A stretch of DNA of 64,000 nt, taken from assembly GCA_942486035.1 (NCBI GenBank), contig CALNXK010000008.1:5640001-5704000 (forward strand), read 5' to 3'. Of the stretch, positions 55,124 through 64,000 are shown one piece after another (within the stretch, counting starts at the first letter, position 1; every line of letters starts with the position of its first letter). The DNA is from Porites lobata. Its lineage: Eukaryota > Cnidaria > Anthozoa > Scleractinia > Poritidae. The notes under the pieces are model-generated. The model worked only from the letters and a program-made list of their open reading frames with translations, was not told the origin of the DNA and did no database searches. Made by a program: the position numbers and the translations under genes.

Positions 55124-58100
55124 ACATCAACGAATGTTCCAGCAATCCTTGTTTAAACGGAGGATCGTGTACTGACCAGATTAATGGATATGTTTGTAGC
55201 TGTCGGCCTGGATACGCAGGAGCACAGTGTCAAACAAGTAAGAAATATTTTTAACGTAATATCTCCTGAATAGTTTTGGCAGAAGTTGTAATCCATCTTT
55301 TACTTTTGCCATGAAAAGTTGACCTCAGTTTCTCGTGTTGTACTTTTTACCACAGACATCAACGAATGTTCCAGCAATCCTTGTTTAAACGGAGGATTTT
55401 GCGTTGACTACGTTAATCGATATGCTTGTCTATGTCAGCCTGGATACACAGGGACTAGGTGTCAATCAGGTACGTGGGTATTAGCATTTAAGACACTGCA
55501 AATGCTTGTGAGGGAAACAATCCTCGTCGAGGAGGCTATTTTACATTCAAGAAGACTTCTTTCGTACGAGAATGACGGGGATAATTCATTGATTGTCTTG
55601 TCGCATTGTGGCTCCTCCAACTTTGGCCCATCCCTTCCTGGTAATTATTCCATAGTTCCTTATACAAGGAAAAAAGGATGGCGTCTTTTTCGAAAGCATA
55701 TTGAGACAATTTAAGTACTCTTCATCGCTGACACAGTACATATTAAGTAGCCCAAATTTTTCAATAGTTTTTGATGAGTATAGGGTGACCAACACAACAT
55801 GGTGCAATACAACACCTTGAATGTTACAATGTCGTTTCAACCTCTACGTGTTCTTCCTAATTCTAATTATCAAGCCCAAAAATCTGTTCCTTTTTCTCGC
55901 AATGGTATCAATATGACAATTCACACAAAGAGATGATGGTTTAAGGTGGGCCAAGGCTGCGAAATTCGTCAATTTCCTCCAAGACAGAACCCTTCATTTA
56001 CGGTCCTATTTGATATTAAATAGTTGGTAATTCGCACTAACTTGCAGTACTTACACCGAAGGTTATCTTGTTTAAAGATGACTCCATGTTTAGTTTATCG
56101 AGATCCTCTTAAAACATCAGCTGATTATTAGGGCAAGTTATTACTCTAAATGCCTTACATTGGTCTGCATAAAGTGCCACCGATTTCCCTGGAGTGACCA
56201 CCCCACGAGGATCACTGATAACTTAAAATAAAGAAAACAGGGGCTCAAGATTGATCCTTGCGACATACCAGACGGGATTTTTAGCGCACATGAGCAATTG
56301 CCATCAGCAATAACCCCTTGCTTACGATTTGATAATCGGGAACACCCTTTCACGAAGCCATGCTGCCAATCAGAAGAAAAGGTGAATAATTTTTTCCTGA
56401 TTTTTGCCCTAAACGAACAACCATATTAGGAAATGGAGCTTTAGATTTAACGTTCTCCTTGGCATTTTGCTTTAAAAACTGGTGGCTCTTCAGTTCCAGA
56501 TAAAGGGAACTTCACCCCGGCTAAAACATAGTTAGTGGCTGCGGCAGCTTCTTGGTAGGTATATCCCGATTGCGCTGGAAAATTCGCCACAAAGTGCTCA
56601 AGTGGTGCAAGAAAATTTTTTAAAAAGTGCTTGAAATTACGAAATAGTGTTCGAAAGTTGCTCGTAGTTTTTAATTATTTCCTAACAGATGTTCATAGTT
56701 TCTTAGTTTTATCAAAGCTTTAACCCCCGATTTTCTAATGGGTGACCAAACTAGAAGTGAAACGCCAATGTTTTTTTCCAAAATCGACTGTTCCCACGGT
56801 TAAAAGGATTACATTTTCATGAAAACAGTCAGGCGACAAGGTGGAATTATTCAAATTCGTGATAAAAGAATAACTCAGCTTACCGAAAGACAAAATATTG
56901 CATTTAACATGTGGAAAGTTGTAAAAAAAAGTGCTTAAATGTTGCCCAAAAGGTGGAAAAACGCTCACATTCTGCTCAAAAGTCAAGAAAGTGCTCAACA
57001 TTGCTGGGAATTTAAAATAGTGCTCCAGATTCGAAAAAGTGCCGAAAAAGTGCCCAGCGCAATATATCGCGACATGCCTACTTCTTGGCACAAATTTTCA
57101 AAATACGTGCGGGAAAGGATACCTAAATACTGAGCCAGGACGTCGAGCAGGGACTCCTGTCACGACGTATACTAGAATCTCGTTATCGCAAAAATAACGC
57201 GAAGCTGTAAAGGGTCAGCAGTGGGAATAAAGGGAAACATGCCAAAGGGAAAAAATATGAGCAAAAAACGAAACTAAACAGAAAAAAAATGTGCAAAGTA
57301 AACGAAAATGGCCACATTGAGAGTCAAACCTACACCTTCACCACCTTCTAAGCGCGAAGCTAGCTCCCAGACCACTGGGCCGGGCCACGCTGCCGCTGAA
57401 TAACTAATCACATAAAATTAACAGTCTTAAACCATCTTCCCTGGTGAATACAACTTATGGTCAGAAGGGAGAGCTGTATGACTAGAGGAGTCGATTCCAG
57501 TGAGAATACTTTAAATACCACTTCTGGCAATGAAGGCAAACTTTCATGGGACAGCACAGCGAGAAGAAAAACGATGGCTGAGACATCATCGACTATTTAT
57601 AGTCCTTTTTATATATATAGAAAAAGGGAAGTCATATGGAAACAGACTTAGAAAGAATGGTTCATCTGTATTAAGCTTCTTAAATCATCAACGCAGACTC
57701 AACTATACTAGTATTCTATCAGTTGAACTTATTGCTAAAACGCCAAAAGTGTGGTCGCGTCAGGGGTCGGTCACCTGTTGACTATTGTTTGGGGACAACA
57801 ATCTTTTAATGTTTCTATTTAAAGTTGAGTATTCCGGTGTTTTAATTTTTTATTACAGACATCAACGAATGTTCCAGCAATCCTTGTTTAAACGGAGGCT
57901 CGTGTACTGACCAGGTTAATGGATATGCTTGTAGCTGTCAGCCTGGATACACAGGAGCACAGTGTCAAACAAGTAAGAAATAATTTTAACGTAATGGACC
58001 CCTGAATAGTTCTGGCGAAAGTTGTAATCAATCTTTTAATATTATCATGAAAAGTTTACCTTTCTCATATAATTTGTACTTTTTGCCACAGACATCAACG

Positions 58101-58205
58101 AATGTTCCAGCAATCCTTGTTTAAACGGAGGATTGTGTACTGACCAGGTTAATGGATATGTTTGTAGCTGTCAGCCAGGATACGCAGGAGCCACGTGTCA
58201 ATCAG
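55124..58205 (+). CDS. Four calcium-binding EGF exons of a partial gene
   Basis: Exons 55124-55237, 55356-55469, 57859-57972 and 58092-58205 are each exactly 114 bp, bounded by cag acceptors and gtaag or gtacg donors, all phase 1. Each codes one cbEGF module starting (D/N)INECSSNPCLNGG. All have the Asp/Tyr hydroxylation pattern C-x-D-x4-Y-x-C-x-C and the CSSNPC O-glucosylation pattern. The O-fucose pattern C-x4-S-C is kept in exons 1 and 3 (CLNGGSC) but lost in 2 and 4 (GGFC, GGLC). No start, signal peptide or other domains are visible, so these are internal exons of a Notch- or fibropellin-like extracellular protein, or an incomplete gene. The second pair is a duplicate of the first. Confidence 0.8.
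56556..57080. mobile_element. hAT-like MITE with 8-bp target duplication and paralogous empty site
   Basis: Flanked by CTTCTTGG at 56548-56555 and 57081-57088. Ends TAGGTATATCCCGATTGCGC and GCGCAATATATCGCGACATG then CCTA are imperfect inverted repeats. The sister unit has a single CTTCTTGG at 54382-54389 and no insert. The interior repeats AAAGTGCTCAA-like phrases. Confidence 0.92.
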
Positions 58206-58530
58206 GTACGCACGCATTAGCATTTAAGACACTTAATGCTAGTGTGGGAAATGATCCTCGCCGAGGAGGCTATTTGACATTCAAGAAGAGTTCTTTCGTA
58301 TGAGAATGACGGAGATAATTCGTTGATTGTCTTGTGGTACTGTGGCCCCTCCAACTTTGGCCCATCCCTTCCTGCTAATTATTACACAGTTCCTTATTCA
58401 AGAAAAAAAGGATGGCGTCTTTTTCGAAAGCATATTGAGACAATTTAAGTACTTTTTACTGCGAACATAAATTATGTAGCCCAAGTTTTTCAATAGCTTT
58501 TGAGAAGAGTAAGGTGATCAATATACTGGA

Positions 58531-60950
58531 ACAAGGCTCCGTAGTGGGGGAAAAAGGGTAAAAAACGGATTTTATAGAGGAAACATTTCGGCGAGCGGTG
58601 GCATGTGGAGGGGGAAAGGGCGGCGGAACCTGCTGGAGACAGGGCTTTGATGCCTCCGTTTATGATACCAGATTCTGGTATCATGCTCTGATTGGTCAAT
58701 TGACGGTGCTGTAGACAGTATCGCGCTCTTTCAATATCACGCTCCTACAATTGGGGGAAAGATTTTTTAAAACACGTATTTCGAGCAAGCAAAAGCCCGC
58801 AACACTCACCTCATTTTCTACTATCGATTAACAAATTCAAAAGGTTTCCCTAATACTTACGTTATAAGACACATGGCTAATATTTCATCGTGTACTATTG
58901 AGTTATGGTTGCGCTTGGGAGGATTGCTAAGCTCAGTTTTTTGACGTCATCAGACCTCATCAGCGTGCTCATCGGAGTACGAAGCACTGTAGCGCTATTA
59001 ACCTGAGATCAGGCTCTATTAACGCGACAACGTAAGAGAGAATGTATGAAAGCAGCTAAAATTGGGCCTGATCTCAGGTTAACGCAAAGGTTAGCAGTAT
59101 TGAAATTGATCAGGTGAATACTCTAGCTATAGTTTTCTGTAGCCTCCCGTGCCTATTTTGTAGCCATAACCAAAAATCATCTTTCCTGAAACCACATGGG
59201 GCTAGAGTGTTTAGAGTGTTTAGTTCCTCCTCGGTTGACTCTGTCCGTTAGTTGTATTTGAATGTCTTTCACTATTAAGTCCTTCTCTTTAGAGAAGGAT
59301 ATTAAAGAGCACCCGATCTAAGTTCCCGTGTCCGCCTGTAATGTGAGATTTATGATTATTAGGCCTCATTTTAAATTTGTTTTTCTGTGGTTCCACCTCT
59401 TACTGATAACCATAGACTTTGCATACTGAAATAAACTGCAATAGACGAGTTACAATTCATGCTATAATAATATTTTTTTTTAGACAAAACAGTAAGTGGT
59501 TACTACAGTTGTACCCCCAGCTTGAAGCGGCAATGACCTTAACCTAAATAGTTTACAAACTTCGCATCTCTTCGTTCCACATTTGTTCTAAATGGAATTA
59601 GGTCTTCCTGCCTTTTGCGACACTTGATATACTGATCCCATCATGACGAGATTCATACGACTTTGAAATTCACCACAGGGAGGACGTTTCAATTTCCGGT
59701 GTCCTTGTAAAAACCTAATTAGGATTCAATTAATAGCCACTAATCTGTCATGACTTGTGTACTTTGCGTCACTGATGGAAGACGAGCTGAGACGAAAGAC
59801 AGATACTATTATTTTGTATCACAATGCGATCTCGCGCGAATTTCAAAGCCGGCATGAAAGTGGCGCGTTCGTCGGGAAAAGCATCTTCAGTCTTTGGACC
59901 CTCGCTTGCCAAACAAAGGTAATCTCGTACGCAGTATCAGTGACCAAATGGTTTTACCGACAGATATAATTCATGGCAAGTCAAAATTTTATGCTTTTTA
60001 TGTAGAGATGATGTTTGGAAGTAGCAGGGCCGATTATTTATAGCTATTTATGATTTGGTCGATAGTACAGATAGTACTGGCGCTCGAGTCAACCCATCAA
60101 GGTTTGGTTTTTCAAAGAGGAAAGATCATGTTGTTGTCGTTTCAACCTTAGCACGAGCCTTTAACTTGCGCCGATGAAATGCAGACGAAAGCGGGTTTAA
60201 AGCGATCAAAGAAGGACTAAATTGCAGCTACTAGAAAATATAGCGGGAAGCGGTCAGAGAAGTCAGAGAAAGCGTTTTCGTCGTGCGGAGAAGATCTCGA
60301 AAAGGTACTTGGTCGTGGATTAATGAATTGGGGAAATTAAAATGAGGGATTCATTCGAGAAGCAATATCGTACGATTTCCTGACGGTGGCAGATGACCGT
60401 CAAGTCAGAAACTCGGGCATTCACGTCGTTGTTGATTATGTAAGCTTAAATGATTTTTATTAAGGGTCGCTGACTGGATTTAGCCTGAACGGTGATGCTC
60501 TCCAGCCCTTTTCAATTTTCTAAACATCGGCCGAAACTTGGTAAGTCTATTTTGGGTTCCTTTGTATCATCTTCAAATGGATACCTATTATCATGTTGGC
60601 GCAAAAACGTTTTAAGGTCGACAATGATCACTCGATCATTTCGTAAATTCTCAATAACTGCTAATGATGTGAAAGTGTAATGTTCATGGAGAATGTTGAT
60701 GGAGATCACTATTTCTTAAGCCTGATCGCAAACGAGTCAGAGTTAAGTTTTTAAGTGTGGATCGTAGTGGATATTTTCAATTTTATCGAATCCCTTTTAA
60801 GAAAACAGGAAAAATTATTTTGCGAAAGCCAGTGGCTATCAACAGTCGGTAAAAGTGAGTAAAATTTCATAAACCAAAAATTGATTTACAGATTAAAGCT
60901 TTATTTCATTTTGCACTGATTAGATCTGTGAAGATGATAGTGCATTCCCC
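58531..60950. other. Intergenic, small inverted elements only
   Basis: A GATACCAGATTCTGGTATC palindrome at 58666-58684 and the 85-bp TTAA element at 58998-59082. No gene supported; frames near 59757-59969 and 60492-60709 have no features of coding sequence that I recognise. Confidence 0.45.
58998..59082. mobile_element. 85-bp mini-MITE with TTAA ends
   Basis: TTAACCTGAGATCAGGC at 58998-59014 is a perfect inverted copy of 59066-59082. The TTAA at both ends suggests the same targeting as the larger TTAA elements here. Confidence 0.85.
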
Positions 60951-60956
60951 ACATTA

Positions 60957-61606
60957 AGTAAAACAGTTTGGCCTTCCTGATGCAACAGAGCAGCTTAGCC
61001 TTTTTAGGCTGTGGCTCTGTGAGAATTTTATTCTCCGGGTGTCTCAGAGGGAACTAAAAACTCGCTTTCAGATATTGTTTGAATCTCTGTCCAGCATTAA
61101 GAAAAAATGTTTGGCCTTCCTGATGCAACAGAGCAGCTTAGCCTTTTTAGGCTGTGGCTCTGTGATAATTTTATTCTCCGGGTGTCTCAGAGGGAACTAA
61201 AAACTCGCTTTTAGATATTGTTTGAATCTCTGTCCAGCATTATGAAAAAAAGTTTGGCCTTCCTGATGCAACAGAGCAGCTTAGCCTTTTTAGGCTGTGG
61301 CTCTGTGATAATTTTATTCTCCGGGTGTCTCAGAGGGAACTAAAAACTCTCTTTTAGATATGGTTTGAATCTCCGTCTAGCATTAAGTAAAACGGTTTGG
61401 CCTTCCTGGTGCAACAGAGCAGCTTAACCTTTTTAGGCTGTGGGTCTGTGAGAATTTTATTCTCCGGGTGTCTCAGAGGGAACTAAAAACGCGCTTTTAG
61501 ATATTGTTTGAATCTCTGACCAGCATTAAGAAAAAAAGTTTGGCCTTCCTGATTCAACAGAGCAGCTTAGCCTTTTTAGGCTGTGGCTCTGTGAGAATTT
61601 TATTTA
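60957..61606. repeat. ~142-bp tandem repeat, about 4.6 copies
   Basis: Units start near 60957, 61099, 61242, 61385 and 61526. Each has TTTGGCCTTCCTGATGCAAC and a hairpin (CAGAGC...AGCCTTTTTAGGCT...GCTCTG) followed by GAGAATTTTATTCTC. Units differ at only a few sites by eye. The last is cut after TTTTATTTAG. Confidence 0.96.
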
Positions 61607-61609
61607 GTG

Positions 61610-62620
61610 TTTCGCTTACGTTTGTATTTAACCCCATCCAGATCCAGTGAGGCCTTTAAAACAGCGCCTCAATTTTAAAAGTTTTTTCATAACGCAGTTT
61701 CCGTTTAGCGCTTGGTGTTAGTTCTGCCCTTGAATGAAGTTTCCATTGAAAAAGCCTTGCGTTCAGACATAAAATTAGGGAGATCTTGTAAGCATGAATT
61801 GAAATATATGAAATGCGGATGAAGGTATGAAAGTGACCATGATCATCGCATTAAATTCGCAGCCTATTCGGTTGAAAAATAATCTGAAATATTTTGCAGT
61901 GTTATCGCAGAAAGTTAGAGGTAATATTATTCATGATCATTGTTGGGGAAAATACTCCGCGGCTTTAAATTAATAATTTCCTCGATGTTTTAATTCCGGT
62001 AGTGTAGTAACCTTTCCGTTAAGGCAGCTTCTAAAACGCACTCGAGAAAACCGCACAGTCTCTGTGAACTCTCACTTTCACTTGCGAGAGAGGCAAAAAG
62101 AAAATAGAGTGACATTACTTTCAAACCATTACGTGTTACCTTAGGCCGCGGTTTCAGAAATCATTGGACCTCCAGGCCTCTTTCTTGGTGGGTTAGTTTA
62201 AGAAAATAAGTGCTTTAGTTTTCCAGTCTGCCTTATATGCTGTATTGAAATTATTCACGATAAATGGGGTTTGATAAAAGCGTTGGTTAAACAGAAAAGG
62301 GCTTAATTATGACGCGATTTTGTAATATACCAGTTAAATAACTGGCGCTTAGTGTTTAATAAATACAAGTAAACAAAATATACAATGGAAAATTCCCCAG
62401 TAAGAAGTGCGTAAAATCACTCTTCTCGAAGTACAATAAATTTTAAGAGAAGCCACTACAGAGGCAAATGCATTCCGGTTCGGCAGAAAGACTTCCAATG
62501 CGGCTAATTTGTAGGTGAGTTTTTTGTTGAACCGAAATCTTGTTGACGTACAGGAATTCCGTTGATATGAGAATTTGTCACCTCCAAGCAAATGAGCCGT
62601 AAAAAGTTGATTACTTCTAC
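61610..62620. other. Intergenic, nothing recognised
   Basis: AT-rich, no credible open frame and no clear repeat. Confidence 0.4.
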
Positions 62621-62626
62621 AGAGCT

Positions 62627-62671
62627 CCCCTACTGATGTTCGCCTATTGAATAGGCGAACATCAGCAGGGG
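62627..62671. repeat. Perfect palindrome, 16-bp arms extended to 22
   Basis: CTGATGTTCGCCTATT (62633-62648), one G, then its exact reverse complement to 62665; outside it CCCCT and AGGGG also pair across one mismatch. It would form a very strong cruciform or RNA hairpin. Confidence 0.95.
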
Positions 62672-62674
62672 TCT

Positions 62675-64000
62675 ATGCAGTTCAGTGGTTACATTATACG
62701 CCTGAATGGTGTAAACCCTATCGGAGACTTCTTAAGCTGGTTGTCACATTGGAGCAATGTAAACGAGCTTGTCTGCCAGGTTGCGCTGCTATTGAATATT
62801 GGCCTGTGAGCAGGATGTAATGAATGTCTGGATCACACCAAGCGTAGACCATTTACCGACACCTCTGATAGTGTACACCACACGTGTACATAAAACAATA
62901 ATGTTAGTCACGATAGCAACATTATCACCAACAGGTTGATAATATCAACATATATTAACATACGCTGTAAGCGACGGGTTTTTTGTAGTCCCGCAAGTGG
63001 TAGTTTTCCTTTCATTTATGGTGGGTAAAGGAAAAACAGAGATCAGTGAAGACAAATACTAGGAAACTGATCGGTCAAGTCAGATCAAGTCAATCAGAAA
63101 ATTAATTAATACAAATCATGAGTGCTTTTAAACATAAAAATATATTAAGATTGTTAAGGAAAAGAAAATTTTCATTTTTGGTTAATTTTGCACAGAGTTT
63201 GGGACACCTAAATAGTTCATAGAACTAACCTAGTTGGTGACCCAAAACAACAAAACGAGTAGAAGGAATATAGCGACAAAATAGTTCTTTCAGATAAAAA
63301 GTATTACTTCATTAATTAAATTAATAGTAGTTAAAGATAATATAATCATAAGACTTCAGGAATTAATAACAGTATTATAACCATCAATCATAGAATTCTT
63401 GATATTTGGCAAAAACTGGAAAACGGCTTGATTTTCGGCTTAACATCAACAGATAAAGGATTCCAAACGTTGGTACCAGTGTAACGGAGAGACCGAATGC
63501 CGTATTAAGTGGTATGAACCGATCAACAAACAGACTATCGTTCTTGTGATTGACGTGTATAATAGAATGAATGGAAGATACTGGATTAAAATAATCCACA
63601 AAACAAGAAGGGCTTAATTTGTGGTACCACTGATAAACAAAACAGAGAATTTCAAGATGAATTATTTAGAGAATTTTTTTTCAGTTTTGAACAGCAACTT
63701 CTTTCTTAAATTCCAATTTAAACTGTAAACAACAATTCTTTCGAAGGCTCAGCTAAGTACCTGCTAGCCAACAAATTCAACCCAGATAAGGCGTGGTCTC
63801 CAGAGCGCCGACCCGGCATCTTGAGCAGTGTTGAAACTTCCGTAACAAGCGGACACCTCTAGGAGCCGATGCCTGACACCCCTAGTATGTAGAAATCGAC
63901 AATGTGACAATAATTTGTTTGCTTTGTTTTGTTTTAACAACTTTATTGGTCTATCTATAAATAAGTAATTGAAAAAAGGCAAAAGGTAAGGTGCAAGCTG
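62675..64000. other. Intergenic to window end, nothing recognised
   Basis: AT-rich. A short inverted phrase (ACAACATTATC/GATAATATCAACA) near 62910-62950 is weak. No gene supported on either strand. Confidence 0.4.

Larger units (their letters stand above)
53484..58530. repeat. Tandem segmental duplication carrying EGF exon pairs
   Basis: Unit 1 is about 53484-55724, unit 2 about 55725-58457, and a third start follows at 58458. Shared blocks in the same order: CGCTGACA...AGTATGTAGCC; GGGAACTTCACCCCGG; GCTTCTTGGCACAAATTT; CACGACGTATACTAGAA; GGGAAACA(A/T)GCCAAAGGGA; two EGF exons; then AAAGGATGGCGTCTTTTTCG. Unit 2 is longer mainly because of the 525-bp MITE at 56556-57080. Confidence 0.88.

Noticed and set aside
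57457..57781. Separate gene upstream of the second EGF pair
   Set aside because: Two overlapping frames share the hydrophobic end by a frame change; support is too weak for a gene, so it is kept only as a low-interest observation.

Overview
This is a eukaryotic nuclear window, most likely from an anthozoan cnidarian such as a stony coral. The evidence is spliced genes with GT-AG introns, AT-rich intergenic DNA, very dense short inverted-repeat DNA transposons (MITEs), non-LTR retrotransposon fragments, and a tandem family coding for collagen, Ig and contactin-associated-type fibrinogen-like domains. The species assignment is inference; no bacterial operons, CRISPR arrays or phage genes are seen.

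Layout. 1-9566 (minus): one large multi-exon gene of at least 12 exons, running off the left edge. Its splice phases are consistent for 11 successive exons. I do not recognise it by name, but its middle has a transposase-like look. 10723-12015 (minus): an intronless protein-kinase-like gene with a very basic N-terminus. 12540-48070 (plus): a tandem cluster of five copies of one gene family. The ancestral product reads: short cytosolic tail, one membrane segment, furin-like RxKR site, collagen triple helix, three Ig domains, CNTNAP-like fibrinogen domain. Copy A (12540-15331) has an open frame but no visible membrane exon. Copy A2 (22705-23404) is a 3' remnant. Copy B (25803-29402) has all exons but a 28-nt deletion in exon 2. 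Copy C (30769-44238) and copy D (44886-48070) carry stops and frameshifts. 55124-58205 (plus): four 114-bp calcium-binding EGF exons in a tandem segmental duplication.

Mobile DNA fills most of the rest. The most striking structure is in intron 2 of copy C: a 5'-truncated LINE (34299-35079 plus 42325-42646) is split by a 7.24-kb long-terminal-inverted-repeat element at a TTAA target (35080-42320). One arm of that element is in turn split by a second LINE (39411-41728). A second TTAA element with ~0.5-kb inverted arms lies at 49765-53466 and carries its own nested elements. Another nest, at 18775-19890, is a TTAA element inside a TA-flanked MITE. A hAT-like MITE at 56556-57080 has a paralogous empty site in the sister EGF duplicate.

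Functionally, the plus-strand family would make collagenous type II membrane or shed matrix/adhesion proteins, but only copy A keeps a continuous frame. The window therefore looks like a birth-and-death gene cluster being dismantled by deletions and transposons, beside one spliced gene of possible transposase ancestry.
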